A DNA stretch of 64,000 bases, taken from contig CAVYWD010000003.1 in NCBI GenBank assembly GCA_963772225.1, positions 372,001 through 436,000 on the forward strand. Direction: 5' to 3'. Shown here one piece after another: positions 8,099 to 16,967 of the stretch. The DNA is from CAVYWD01 sp963772225. GTDB taxonomy: Bacteria > Myxococcota > Myxococcia > Myxococcales > UBA5297. The position numbers were made by a program, and so were the translations under genes. The notes under the pieces are model-generated. The model had not been told where the DNA came from, did no database searches, and saw only the letters and a list, made by a program, of their open reading frames with translations. Numbering within the stretch: the first letter of the stretch is position 1; each line of letters starts with the position of its first letter.

Positions 8099-8344
8099 GC
8101 CCCGTCGAAATTCGCAGCGGTGGCTCGGAATCGGCCTAACCCGTGGAAATAACGTCGATAACGCCTGAAAGCATGCGGAGTCGGCGCCGGATTACCCGGC
8201 AAGCCCCGGGGAAGGGCCCGCCGCCGTCCCGGCTTCCGAAGATTGGAACAATCGGAATTCACAACGGGATTCTGACGGCGGCTCCCGCATTCGGAGAATG
8301 GCTCGGGCCTTGCGATAGAGGGTTGGCAAGGCCAGGGAAACGAC

Positions 8345-8569
8345 ATGAGCTGCCCCTACTGGAAAGAAATCACGATGGTCTTCTGCGACGCGAGCCCGGT
8401 CAAGAAGATGGTTCCCGCCGACCGAGTCGTTCAGTCGGGGCACTGCGCCTGCGGCGACTTCGACAACTGCCCGGTCTTCCGGGAGGCCGTGGCTCGCCTC
8501 CGGAAGGCCGCCGAGGAAACCGCCTGCCCGCGCTGCGGCGCGACGGGCGAGAGAAAGGAACGGTCATGA
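8345..8569 (+). CDS. Small cysteine-rich protein heading the redox operon
   Basis: A 74-residue soluble protein with eight cysteines or more in two groups: CPYWKEITMVFCDASPVKKM at the N-terminus, HCACGDFDNC in the middle, and a C-terminal CPRC pair. The spacing suggests zinc or iron-sulfur binding. AGGG precedes the ATG. Its stop overlaps the start of a 26-residue hydrophobic ORF (ATGA), which in turn precedes the exported ferredoxin. It has no signal peptide, so it would stay in the cytoplasm and could be a maturation factor or sensor for the operon. I do not recognise a named family. Confidence 0.72.
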   Translation: MSCPYWKEITMVFCDASPVKKMVPADRVVQSGHCACGDFDNCPVFREAVARLRKAAEETACPRCGATGERKERS

Positions 8570-8646
8570 TCCTCGCTTTCGCGCTGCTGCCCGCCTTTGC
8601 GCTTCTCGTCGGAGCCCCGATGTTGGCTGCCCGCCGAAGCGCCTGA
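8566..8646 (+). CDS. 26-residue hydrophobic peptide, translationally coupled
   Basis: ATG at 8566 overlaps the stop of the Cys-rich gene in ATGA, with AAAGGA six bases upstream. The peptide begins MILAFALLPAFALLVGAPML and ends AARRSA, a single membrane helix with a positive C-terminal tail. The overlap, RBS and location directly before the ferredoxin/NrfD genes suggest a genuine small subunit of the membrane complex, but a peptide this short can be chance. Confidence 0.45.
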   Translation: MILAFALLPAFALLVGAPMLAARRSA

Positions 8647-8704
8647 TCCGGACCCGGGGGAGGTCAACCTTTGGGCCCCGACGGGCCGTGAAGGGAATGC
8701 CCCA

Positions 8705-9607
8705 ATGAATATCACCCGCCGAGACTTCCTCAAGGTCGCAGGAGCCGCAGCGGCCCTCGCCCCTGGAGCGGCTCGCGCTTCGCAGAGCGCATCGGGCGCC
8801 AAGGGCCTGCTCATCGACACCACCCGCTGCGCCGGCTGCCGCGGCTGCGAGGCCGCCTGCAGCGAGGCCAACGGTCTCCCGGCCCCTGAGCGCGCGGGCG
8901 ACCGCGCGGTCTTCGACGCGCGGCGCGCCACCAGCCCCGACGCCTTCACGGTGGTCAACCGGGTCGAGCGGCAGGGCGACGCCCAGAAGTCCCGCTACGC
9001 CAAGACCGCGTGCATGCACTGCCTCGAGCCCGCCTGCGCCTCGGCTTGCCCGGCGCGCGCGCTCGACAAGACGCCGGAGGGCCCGGTCGTCTACCACAAG
9101 GAGCGGTGCCTGGGCTGCCGCTACTGCATGATGGCTTGCCCCTTCGAAATCCCGCGCTTCGAGTACGCCTCGACGACCCCGCGAATCCGCAAGTGCGAGC
9201 TCTGCGCCGAGCGCCAGAAGCAGGGCAAGGTCCCGGCCTGCGCCGCCGCCTGCCCCACCGGCGCCATCGAGTTCGGCGAGCGCGAAGAGCTCCTGGAGGT
9301 CGCGAAGAAACGGGTCTGGGGAGAGCCGGACCGCTACGTCCACCACATCTACGGAGAGCGCGAGGTCGGCGGCACCAGCGTGCTCTACCTGGCCGACGTC
9401 GCCTTCGAGAAGATCCCGGGGCTCAAGGCGCCCGAGAAGCTCGGCGACGGCGCCTACCCGGAGCTCACCCGCGGGGCGCTGGGCCTGGTGCCCTTCGTCA
9501 TGACGCTCTGGCCGCCGCTGCTCATGGGCATTCACACCTTCGCCAAGGGCCGCAGCGGCGGCGCGAACGGGCACGGGGGCGAAAACGAGGGTGAGCGCCA
9601 TGACTAG
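8705..9607 (+). CDS. Tat-exported ferredoxin subunit with four [4Fe-4S] motifs (HmcB/HybA/NrfC type)
   Basis: A 300-residue electron-transfer subunit. The N-terminus ITRRDFLKVAGAAAAL is a twin-arginine signal. Four cysteine groups follow: CAGCRGCEAACS near residue 42, CMHCLEPACASACP near 103, CLGCRYCMMACP near 138, and CELCAERQKQGKVPACAAACP (the usual wide spacing) near 165. A C-terminal hydrophobic segment (LGLVPFVMTLWPPLLMGIHT) anchors it. The family passes electrons between periplasmic cytochromes and the quinone-reactive NrfD/HybB subunit, which is encoded next with an eight-base overlap. The ATG at 8705 gives the intact Tat motif, so it is the right start although the frame is open further upstream. 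Confidence 0.92.
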   Translation: MNITRRDFLKVAGAAAALAPGAARASQSASGAKGLLIDTTRCAGCRGCEAACSEANGLPAPERAGDRAVFDARRATSPDAFTVVNRVERQGDAQKSRYAKTACMHCLEPACASACPARALDKTPEGPVVYHKERCLGCRYCMMACPFEIPRFEYASTTPRIRKCELCAERQKQGKVPACAAACPTGAIEFGEREELLEVAKKRVWGEPDRYVHHIYGEREVGGTSVLYLADVAFEKIPGLKAPEKLGDGAYPELTRGALGLVPFVMTLWPPLLMGIHTFAKGRSGGANGHGGENEGERHD

Positions 9608-10811
9608 CGCGATCGCGTCGCCCCATTCTTCCGCGGGCTCCGGTTCGCTCGTCGGCCAGCGCCTGCGCCATGCCGTGACGCGCTGGAACCTGGTGGCGCT
9701 GGCCATCGTCGCGGTCGGCGCTCCAATGATCGTCCTGCGCTTCACCGCCGGCATCGGCGCCGTCTCGAACCTCTCGCAGGTCAACCCCTGGGGCCTCTGG
9801 GTGGGCCTGGACGTCGCCTCCGGCGTGGCCCTGGCCGCGGGCGGCTACACGCTGGCGAGCGCGGTCTACGTCTTCGGCCTGGAGAAATACCGGCCCGTGG
9901 TCCGCCCGGCCATCCTCACCGGCTTCCTGGGCTACCTCTTCGTCGTGATAGGGCTCCTGCTGGACCTGGGTCGCCCCTGGAACCTGCCGGTGCCCATCGC
10001 CTTCTCGTTCGGGCTCACGTCGGTGATGTTCGAGGTCGCGTGGTGCGTGGCGCTCTACGCGGTGGTGCTCGCCCTGGAGTTCAGCCCGGCCGCCTTCGAG
10101 TGGCTCGGCTGGAAGCGCGCGCGCTCTCTCGCCGCCCGCGCCGCCGTCGCCCTCACGGTCTTCGGCGTGGTCCTCTCCACCATGCACCAGAGCTCGCTCG
10201 GCTCGCTGTTCCTCATGATGAAGGGCAAGCTCCACCCTCTCTGGTACTCGCCGTTCACGCCCATCTACTTCTTCGTCAGCTCCATCGCGGCCGGCCTGTC
10301 CATGGTCATCGTCGAGGGCGCGCTCTCGCGCCGCGCCTTCGCCGACCAGGTCGCCGGGGAGAGCCAGGCGCGCGCGGACGAGCTCACGCTGGGCCTGGGC
10401 AAGGCCGCCTCGGTGGTGCTCTTCGCCTACTTCTTCGCGAAGCTGTTCGGCATCGCCGACGCGCAGGCCTTCGGCCTGTTGGGCACGCCTTGGGGCCGCT
10501 GGTACCTGGTGGAGCTCGTCGGCTTCGTGCTCCTGCCATGCTTCAGCTACGCCTTCGCGGTGCGCGCCCGAAACGCTCCTTGGGTCCGCTGGACCGGCGC
10601 GTGGACGGTGGTCGGCATCGTCCTCAACCGGCTCAACGTCACCTTCATCGCCTTCCGCTGGGACCAGCCCGACCGCTACGTGCCCCACTGGAAGGAGGTC
10701 GCCATCAGCCTGACCCTCATCACCGTGGGGGTCCTGGTCTTCAGGGCGATCGTCAACCGCCTGCCCGTCCTCCGGCCGCACTCCGAGCCCGCGGGCGCGC
10801 GGCGTTCTTGA
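9600..10811 (+). CDS. NrfD/HybB/HmcC-type quinone-interacting membrane subunit
   Basis: About 403 residues with some ten membrane helices (for example LVALAIVAVGAPMIVLRF, LTGFLGYLFVVIGLLLDLG, VALTVFGVVLSTMHQ). PWGLWVGLDVASGVALAAGG and the STMHQSSLGSLF segment are typical of the HybB/HmcC branch of the NrfD family, which oxidises or reduces menaquinone and hands electrons to the ferredoxin subunit. ATG at 9600 has GAGGGTGAG upstream and overlaps the ferredoxin gene by eight bases; a GTG three codons earlier is possible. The H-protein-like gene starts 13 bases after its stop. Confidence 0.92.
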   Translation: MTSAIASPHSSAGSGSLVGQRLRHAVTRWNLVALAIVAVGAPMIVLRFTAGIGAVSNLSQVNPWGLWVGLDVASGVALAAGGYTLASAVYVFGLEKYRPVVRPAILTGFLGYLFVVIGLLLDLGRPWNLPVPIAFSFGLTSVMFEVAWCVALYAVVLALEFSPAAFEWLGWKRARSLAARAAVALTVFGVVLSTMHQSSLGSLFLMMKGKLHPLWYSPFTPIYFFVSSIAAGLSMVIVEGALSRRAFADQVAGESQARADELTLGLGKAASVVLFAYFFAKLFGIADAQAFGLLGTPWGRWYLVELVGFVLLPCFSYAFAVRARNAPWVRWTGAWTVVGIVLNRLNVTFIAFRWDQPDRYVPHWKEVAISLTLITVGVLVFRAIVNRLPVLRPHSEPAGARRS

Positions 10812-10823
10812 AGGAGCGGCGTT

Positions 10824-11513
10824 ATGTCTCACGACTTCCTCGCCACCTACAGCATCAAGGCCATCGAGTACCTCACCGCGCTCACCTTCCTGGTCTCGTT
10901 CGCCTTCTTCTGGCGCTTCGTGAACGGGGGCCGAAAGCCCCAGCCGCAGGCTTTGCCGACGAGGGCGCGCGAGCCGGCCCCGGAGTTCGACCTTCCCGAC
11001 TCGGTGTGGCTGCACCCGGGCCACGCGTGGGCGCGCTTGGACGGAAAGCTCGCCACGGTCGGCGCCGACGACTTCGCCCATCGCCTGGTCGGGCCGGTCG
11101 GCTCCTGGGCGCTGCCGAAAGTGGGCGCGCGCGTCGGCCAGGGTGAGCCGGCCTTCACGCTGGAGGTCGGCGGCAAGGCGGTTCGGATGCTCTCGCCCGT
11201 GGACGGCGAGGTGGTCGCGGTGAACGACGGGCTGGGCTCGGAAAGCGACCCCTACGGCGGGCAATGGCTGTTCAAGGTGGAGCCCATCCGGCCCGAGGCG
11301 AACGCCAAGCAGCTCCTGAAGGGCCCGAAGGCGCGCAAGTACCTCCACGAGATCTGGGAGGACCTCCGCCAGTCCTCGGCCCCGGACGTCGGAGCGGTCA
11401 TGCAGGACGGTGGCGCGCCGGTCGCGGGGCTGGCGCAGGCCTTGGACCCGGAGCACTGGGACCGCCTGGCGGCCCGCCTCTTCCTCACCGACGCGGAGAG
11501 CGGCCATGTTTAG
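10824..11513 (+). CDS. Membrane-anchored glycine cleavage H-protein-like subunit 1, lipoyl-lysine position changed
   Basis: A 229-residue protein with an N-terminal helix (about residues 13-35, IEYLTALTFLVSFAFFWRFV) and an H-protein fold: LHPGHAWARLDGKLATVGAD, a LPKVGARVGQGEPAF hairpin, LSPVDGEVVAVN, and DPYGGQWLFKVEP. In true H-proteins the lipoylated lysine lies eight residues before the proline of the xPVxG motif; here that position is Gly, and a Lys follows one residue later (GGKAVRMLSP). No GcvT or GcvP gene is nearby. The protein lies between the NrfD-type subunit and a triheme cytochrome, so a structural or redox role in that complex is likely. RBS GGAGCGGC precedes the ATG. The cytochrome gene overlaps its end by eight bases. 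Confidence 0.82.
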   Translation: MSHDFLATYSIKAIEYLTALTFLVSFAFFWRFVNGGRKPQPQALPTRAREPAPEFDLPDSVWLHPGHAWARLDGKLATVGADDFAHRLVGPVGSWALPKVGARVGQGEPAFTLEVGGKAVRMLSPVDGEVVAVNDGLGSESDPYGGQWLFKVEPIRPEANAKQLLKGPKARKYLHEIWEDLRQSSAPDVGAVMQDGGAPVAGLAQALDPEHWDRLAARLFLTDAESGHV

Positions 11514-11853
11514 CAGGTTGACGAGCGCGCTCGCCGCGGCCGGGGTCCTCGCCCTGGGCGCCGTCGCTCTCGCCGATGGGTTCACCCGGCTTCCGAAGGA
11601 CTATGCGTTCCCGCGCGCCGAGAAGAGCCCCGGGGCGGTGACCTTTCGCCACACGTCGCACGTGAAGGCCCGCGCGCCGGATTGCACCGTCTGCCACCCG
11701 CGGCTCTTCAAGCTCGGCCAGGCCGGCGAGACCGCGGACGGCTCGCCCATGCGGCACGCGCGCATGAAGAGCGGGGCTCAGTGCGGCGCCTGCCATGACG
11801 GCGAGAAGGCCTTCGGCCTGGAAGATTGTGAGCAGTGCCACGAGACGGAGTAA
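11506..11853 (+). CDS. Periplasmic triheme c-type cytochrome (c7/c3-like)
   Basis: A 115-residue protein with a signal peptide (LTSALAAAGVLALGAVALA) and three CXXCH heme sites: CTVCH, CGACH and CEQCH. Distal histidine candidates are in VTFRHTSHVK and SPMRHARMKS, matching the layout of class III (c7/c3) cytochromes with bis-histidine hemes. The start ATG at 11506 lies inside the preceding H-protein-like gene (eight-base overlap). It probably accepts electrons from the ferredoxin/NrfD complex in the periplasm and passes them on, or works in reverse. The end is 34 bases before the second H-protein-like gene. Confidence 0.9.
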   Translation: MFSRLTSALAAAGVLALGAVALADGFTRLPKDYAFPRAEKSPGAVTFRHTSHVKARAPDCTVCHPRLFKLGQAGETADGSPMRHARMKSGAQCGACHDGEKAFGLEDCEQCHETE

Positions 11854-11887
11854 GCCCGCTCGGCCAGCGGGGGAAAGAAGGACGACC

Positions 11888-12577
11888 ATGGAAACGGCAC
11901 TGAGCATCTTCGGAATGACGGGCGGGCTCCTCCTGCGGTTCGGCTTCCTTCTGTTCATCCCCGTCGTTGCGGCCCTCCTGCTCTGGGGCGGCATCGCGGT
12001 GGCGAACGCGGCCAGCGCCGTGTCGCGCCGGGCCGAGGGGCTTGAGCGGATTCGGGGGATGTCCTTCAAGCGCGACCTCTTCTACGCGCCCGGCCACCTG
12101 TGGCTCGCCGACGGCGGGGGCGGCGCGGCCCGCGTCGGCGTCGACGACCTCGCGCGCCGGCTCCTGCCCGACGTGCGCGACGTCCGGCTGCCCTCGCCCG
12201 GCGATGCGCTGAAGAAGGGCGAGGTGGCCGCGGAGGTCACCTGCGGAGACAAGCGGATAGCGCTGCTCAGCCCGGCGGACGGCACGGTGGCGCGCGTGAA
12301 CTCCGAGCTGCAGGGCAAGCCCGAGCTGCTGGCGGACGCGTATCGGCGCGGCTGGCTGTTCGAGATGCGGCCAGCCGACGGGCGCTGGGCCATGCTGCCC
12401 AAGGGCGCCGCCGCCGAGAAGTGGTTCCGCTCGGAGCTCGACCGGCTCACCCGCTTCGCCGAGGACGAGCTCGGCGCCGCGGCTGCCGACGGCGGCGAGT
12501 TCCTCCTCGCGAGCCCACAGGCCATTCCCGAGACGAAGTGGGACGCGCTCCTCGAGCAGTTCCTGCGAGCTCGTTAG
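11888..12577 (+). CDS. Membrane-anchored glycine cleavage H-protein-like subunit 2, lipoyl-lysine position changed
   Basis: Also 229 residues and a paralogue of the gene at 10824: N-terminal helix (LLLRFGFLLFIPVVAALLLW, about 14-33), then FYAPGHLWLADGG, RVGVDDLARRLLPDV, LLSPADGTVARVN and RRGWLFEMRPAD. At the place of the lipoyl lysine it has Asp, again with a Lys one residue later (GDKRIALLSP). The identical length, anchor and shifted Lys in both copies argue for retained function rather than decay. A C-terminal helical region of about 75 residues follows the H-like domain. It is the last gene of the operon. Confidence 0.8.
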   Translation: METALSIFGMTGGLLLRFGFLLFIPVVAALLLWGGIAVANAASAVSRRAEGLERIRGMSFKRDLFYAPGHLWLADGGGGAARVGVDDLARRLLPDVRDVRLPSPGDALKKGEVAAEVTCGDKRIALLSPADGTVARVNSELQGKPELLADAYRRGWLFEMRPADGRWAMLPKGAAAEKWFRSELDRLTRFAEDELGAAAADGGEFLLASPQAIPETKWDALLEQFLRAR

Positions 12578-12740
12578 ACCCGAGAGAGCCATGCCGCGCG
12601 CCTCCGCGCGCGCGGCGTCGCAGGAATTCGAGCGAGCCCCGTCCTCGAGCCGCCGCCGGCCACCGGCGGCGGCTTTGATTTGACACCCGGGGATCCGGGC
12701 GCTATCTGGCCGGGAGGTCCGAAGGCGGAGCGAAGAAGGC

Positions 12741-13778
12741 GTGGGCGAAGCCAGGCAGCCAATCACCGGCATGACGCTCCCGCAGCTCACCGAGCTGCTC
12801 GAGAGCCGGACTCGCGCGCTGGCGGCGTTGCGCTGGCTCTACGGCTCGAGCGGCGGGCCCCCCCGTGCCCCGGAGGCCATCCGGGGCGTCGGCGCGCAAG
12901 CCCACCGGCGCCTCTGGGAGGCCTGCGAGCTCCGCCGGGCGCCGGTGACCGCGTGCCAGGAGTCGCCGGACGGAACGGTGAAGCTCGCGCTCGACCTCTC
13001 CGGCGCCGCGGCCGAGGTGGTGCTCATCCCCGCGCGCGGCCGGAGCACGGCCTGCGTCTCGAGCCAGGCCGGCTGCAGCCGTCGGTGCGCCTTCTGCGCC
13101 ACCGCGCGGCTGGGGCTCTCGCGCAACCTGGCCGCGGCGGAGATCGTCGAGCAGTTTCTGGCGGCGCGCGAGGTGGCCCCGCCCGGCTCGCCGCTGCGGA
13201 ACGTGGTCTTCATGGGCATGGGCGAGCCCATGGACAACCTGGACGCCGTGCTGTCCGCCATCGAGATCCTCACCCAGCCACCCGCGCCGCGGCTCGGGGC
13301 CGAGCACATCACCGTCTCGACCTCGGGCGTCCTGCCGGGCATGCGGCGCTTCTTCGCCGAGTCGCGGGCAAACCTTGCGCTCTCGCTCAACGCGACCACC
13401 GACGCGCAGCGCGAGGCCCTCATGCCGCAGAACCGGCTGTGGCCCATCGCCGAGCTCATCGGGGCGCTGCGCGAGGACGCCCGAGCGCGGCGCCGGCTCT
13501 ACTTCATCGAGTTCGTCCTCTTCGACGGGGTGAACGACTCGCCGGAGGACGCGCACAGGCTGCTCGGGCTGCTCCAGGGCGTGCCGGCGCGCGTGAACCT
13601 CATCCCGCATAACCCGTTTGACGGCAGCCCGCTGCGCCCGCCGCCGCCCCAGCGGATCGCCCAATTTCAGAGCATCGTTCACACGGGGGGCGTCCGCTGC
13701 CTCTTGCGCAGCTCGCGCGGACGGGAGATAGACGCGGCATGCGGCCAGCTCGCGCTGAAGGCCAGCGCCGCGGCCTAA
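12741..13778 (+). CDS. rlmN: RlmN/Cfr-family radical SAM methyltransferase
   Basis: A 345-residue protein. The radical SAM motif CSRRCAFC (CX3CX2C, about residues 114-121) sits in SSQAGCSRRCAFCATARLG; MGMGEPMDN (about 154-162), TVSTSGVLPGMRRF and LALSLNATTD follow the RlmN order. The C-terminal cysteine that forms the covalent intermediate is in EIDAACGQL near residue 336. RlmN methylates C2 of A2503 in 23S rRNA and of tRNA A37; Cfr makes C8 methylation. Length and motifs fit RlmN, though the sequence is divergent near the N-terminus and a second RlmN-like paralogue elsewhere in the genome cannot be excluded. The start is GTG at 12741 or ATG at 12771. Confidence 0.85.
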   Translation: MGEARQPITGMTLPQLTELLESRTRALAALRWLYGSSGGPPRAPEAIRGVGAQAHRRLWEACELRRAPVTACQESPDGTVKLALDLSGAAAEVVLIPARGRSTACVSSQAGCSRRCAFCATARLGLSRNLAAAEIVEQFLAAREVAPPGSPLRNVVFMGMGEPMDNLDAVLSAIEILTQPPAPRLGAEHITVSTSGVLPGMRRFFAESRANLALSLNATTDAQREALMPQNRLWPIAELIGALREDARARRRLYFIEFVLFDGVNDSPEDAHRLLGLLQGVPARVNLIPHNPFDGSPLRPPPPQRIAQFQSIVHTGGVRCLLRSSRGREIDAACGQLALKASAAA

Positions 13779-13787
13779 GGAGAAGCG

Positions 13788-14228
13788 ATGATATCGGTTC
13801 GCCGCTCGTTCATCTTCATCGGTGGCCTGTTCGGGCTGCTCGCGGCCTTTCAGATCTGGCGGCTCATGAACGTCCCATCCGACCGCTGGTGGACGCCGCC
13901 GGAGCAGGCGCCGGCCGCGGAAGAGGTGACGGACCGCGTGCAGATTCTCGTCCGCGGAGAGCCGCTCGAGAAGGCGATTGGCGCGGGGTCGCTCCAGGTC
14001 GTGCGCAACGGCGCCGCCGCGCCGCTCACCGCCGATGACGTGCGGGTGCGCACGAACGACTTCGACCAGGAGCGCGCAAAGCAGTTCCCCGTGGGAGTGG
14101 CCTTCGGCATCGCGCTTGGCGCGGCGGCGGTGACGGTGTTCTTGGGCATTGCCGGCCTGGTGCCGGACCTCGCGGCAGTGCAGGCCGACAGCGCGGGCCC
14201 CGGGTCGCCCGAGGGCCCGCCGCTCTAG
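13788..14228 (+). CDS. Two-helix membrane protein of unknown function
   Basis: A 146-residue protein with one N-terminal helix (FIFIGGLFGLLAAFQIWRL, about residues 8-26) and another near residues 105-130 (VGVAFGIALGAAAVTVFLGI), separated by a charged domain (VQILVRGEPLEKAIGAGSLQ). It starts nine bases after rlmN with GGAGAAG upstream, so it is probably co-transcribed. I do not recognise a family. The gene ends at a dispersed GC-rich hairpin shared with the convergent recA gene. Confidence 0.65.
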   Translation: MISVRRSFIFIGGLFGLLAAFQIWRLMNVPSDRWWTPPEQAPAAEEVTDRVQILVRGEPLEKAIGAGSLQVVRNGAAAPLTADDVRVRTNDFDQERAKQFPVGVAFGIALGAAAVTVFLGIAGLVPDLAAVQADSAGPGSPEGPPL

Positions 14229-14230
14229 AC

Positions 14231-14269
14231 CCTCACCCCCCAACCCCCTCCCCGCTCGCAGGGAGGGGG
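14231..14269. terminator. GC hairpin between convergent genes, copy 2 of the dispersed element
   Basis: CCTCACCCCCCAACCCCCTC at 14231-14250 leads into a hairpin with arms CCCCCTCCC (14244-14252) and GGGAGGGGG (14261-14269). The same element, inverted, is at 4435-4473. Again it separates converging genes (ends at 14228 and 14285). Confidence 0.6.
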
Positions 14270-14284
14270 CGCTCGAGAGGCGAG

Positions 14285-15395
<1,111 letters not shown>

Positions 15396-15435
15396 GGCTT
15401 GGTTCCTCCCTCGAGGGGGCGCAGGATGGGATGTC

Positions 15436-15690
15436 TCAAAGACTGCACGAATGTTTAGTGTACTTCGGGTCCGGCCGCAAGGGCCTTCGCCGCTTCAGGT
15501 CGCGCTCAACGCTTCCCCGAGGCGACTCATTCTTTAGCGCATGGGTCTCGACACGCTGGACGTGGGCGCGGTCGGACGTGGTCGCCCCGCCCATCGGGTG
15601 GCGGCCTTCGAGGAAGTGGCAGTCGCGGCAGGTCCTGCCTTCGGTTGCCGCGGGGCTCGCTTTCCACTCCGCGACGGTGTCCTGGGCCAT
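15436..15690 (-). pseudogene. Remnant of a multiheme cytochrome domain
   Basis: The 84-codon frame reads AQDTVAEWKASPAATEGRTC then RDCHFLEGRHPMGGATTSDR, a c-heme site (CRDCH) in the context W-S-P-A-TxGxTCxxCH and GRHPMGG typical of c554-like or doubled-CXXCH cytochromes. A further possible heme site (CHAGPQASVEELA) is in another frame about 80 bases upstream (near 15760), and no signal peptide or complete domain can be assembled. I read this as a decayed gene, not a functional cytochrome. Confidence 0.4.
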
Positions 15691-16214
15691 CGCCGACCCA
15701 CAGGCACCGAGTGGCCCGGGCGCCCCTGGGCGAGCTCCTCGACCGACGCCTGGGGCCCGGCGTGGCAGTGGCGCCGTTGCCAGCCATTATGCCGCCTCCT
15801 TCGAGTTCTTACGGGTGCCGGTGAGCGCGAGGCCCGCGGGGGAGAGCGCCATCTCGAAACTCGCAGTCGCTGCCGTCATGGGTGATACCCCCGAGCAGCA
15901 GCTGGATGATGTGCGCCCGATCGCTCGGAACCAGTCGGTCCCGGACGGGTTGAGCATCTTCGCTGGTTGCTCGCGGCCTCGGTGCCTCGCACGCTGGTCG
16001 CGCTCGCGCGGACCATGGAGAAGCGTGCGTCTGCTTGTTGCCCCTCCGTCCCTATTGCAACACTGGGTGTGAAGCGCCGGACTGCGCTGGCTCGGCAAGT
16101 GCGCTCGCGCGCCATCTTCCGGCGACGTGCTGGCGCGGGGCCCGCGGATTTTCGGATCTTCGGCGACGCGTATCTGCGCCAGAGGTCGAAGGGCCTCGAC
16201 GGGCATCTCGTGCT
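15691..16214. other. Gene-free decayed stretch
   Basis: No supportable gene. It includes the damaged upstream part of the cytochrome remnant and, at its right end, one copy of a short dispersed repeat (16162-16215). Short reading frames here have no RBS or family resemblance. Confidence 0.5.
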
Positions 16215-16215
16215 C
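16162..16215. repeat. Dispersed repeat, copy A
   Basis: About 54 bases resembling 39522-39575 in the same orientation, with roughly 12 differences by eye and an identical 13-base core CGCCAGAGGTCGA. Both copies lie in gene-poor, decayed regions. No coding sense is obvious. Confidence 0.45.
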
Positions 16216-16967
16216 TATCTCCAGATGCGCCAAACAATTCGTCGCAGGCCGTGGCCGAAGATGACAGGGAACAGCAGAAGGTTTCGCGCGAGGAGCTGTA
16301 GGAAACGAAATCGCGGAGGTCCCGAGCGTTTCTCAACGAGCGCATCAGCCAGTTGCTCCAAATGTGAGCGACCCATGGGCCCGTCCTCCAAGGCGCAAAG
16401 AAGCGCCGCAGGCAGTGCCGACGCGCCGTGTCGCGCACCCAGGAGAGCGCCGACGATGGCTCCAATGGAGTCCGTATCGCCGCCAGCATTCACAGCGACA
16501 TCGAGCGCCTTCGCCGGGTCGGTGCCGAAGCGGGCGAGGCAATAGGTGGCAAAGCCGATGGTGTGAATCACATAGCCCGAAGTTCCGAGCTCGCGCGCTG
16601 CCTGCGAGGGTTCGGCTGTCGCGGCGAGAAGTACAGCCTTCTCGACGGCGGCTGCCACCTCCTCGCTCTTGAGCGCCGAGCGCGCTGCTTGGTAGTCGAA
16701 CTCTTCTGAGGATGGCGCCACGGCCGCCCGCGCAACGAGCTCGGCGACGAATGCGGCTCCTTCGACTGCTCTTGGATCTCGATGCGTGACTCGTGCCAGC
16801 GCTCGTGAAAACTCGAGGCGCCTCGATGGTTCATCACGCAGGAGGACACCGACGAGGGCCGCGCGTATGGCAGCGCCGTTTCCTGCGGACTCCGAACCGC
16901 TTCGGGTAGGAGAAACACCGACGCAGAGGCGCAGGCAGGCCTTCGCGGTCGCTAAACCGATGCCGAG
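16215..16967 (-). pseudogene. ADP-ribosylglycohydrolase, N-terminally truncated
   Basis: I translated this frame beyond its first GTG (16721): upstream it continues in frame as ESAGNGAAIRAALVGVLLRD and GIGLATAKACLRLCVGVSPT, both ADP-ribosylglycohydrolase landmarks, up to about 16967 where it meets the Rhs gene. Downstream it has the metal-binding signature NAGGDTDSIGAIVGALLGAR and a normal C-terminal helix. About 250 of the usual roughly 300 residues remain; the N-terminal GxxxGDALG-type segment with the first magnesium ligands is gone, and no start codon exists in the missing region, so it is probably inactive. ADP-ribosylglycohydrolases serve as immunity proteins against ADP-ribosylating Rhs toxins (Tre1/Tri1), and this one sits directly behind an Rhs gene. 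Confidence 0.75.

Noticed and set aside
9522..11585. 687-codon open frame opposite the redox operon
   Set aside because: Antisense shadow: composition is the typical Arg/Ala/Glu-rich product of a GC-rich gene read backwards, and the plus strand carries clear families.
10824..12577. Glycine cleavage system
   Set aside because: Only H-protein-like folds with membrane anchors and altered lysine positions; no GcvT or GcvP and the context is electron transfer.
15436..15690. Functional small cytochrome
   Set aside because: One CXXCH only in a partial domain, no signal peptide, and the rest of the domain is in other frames.
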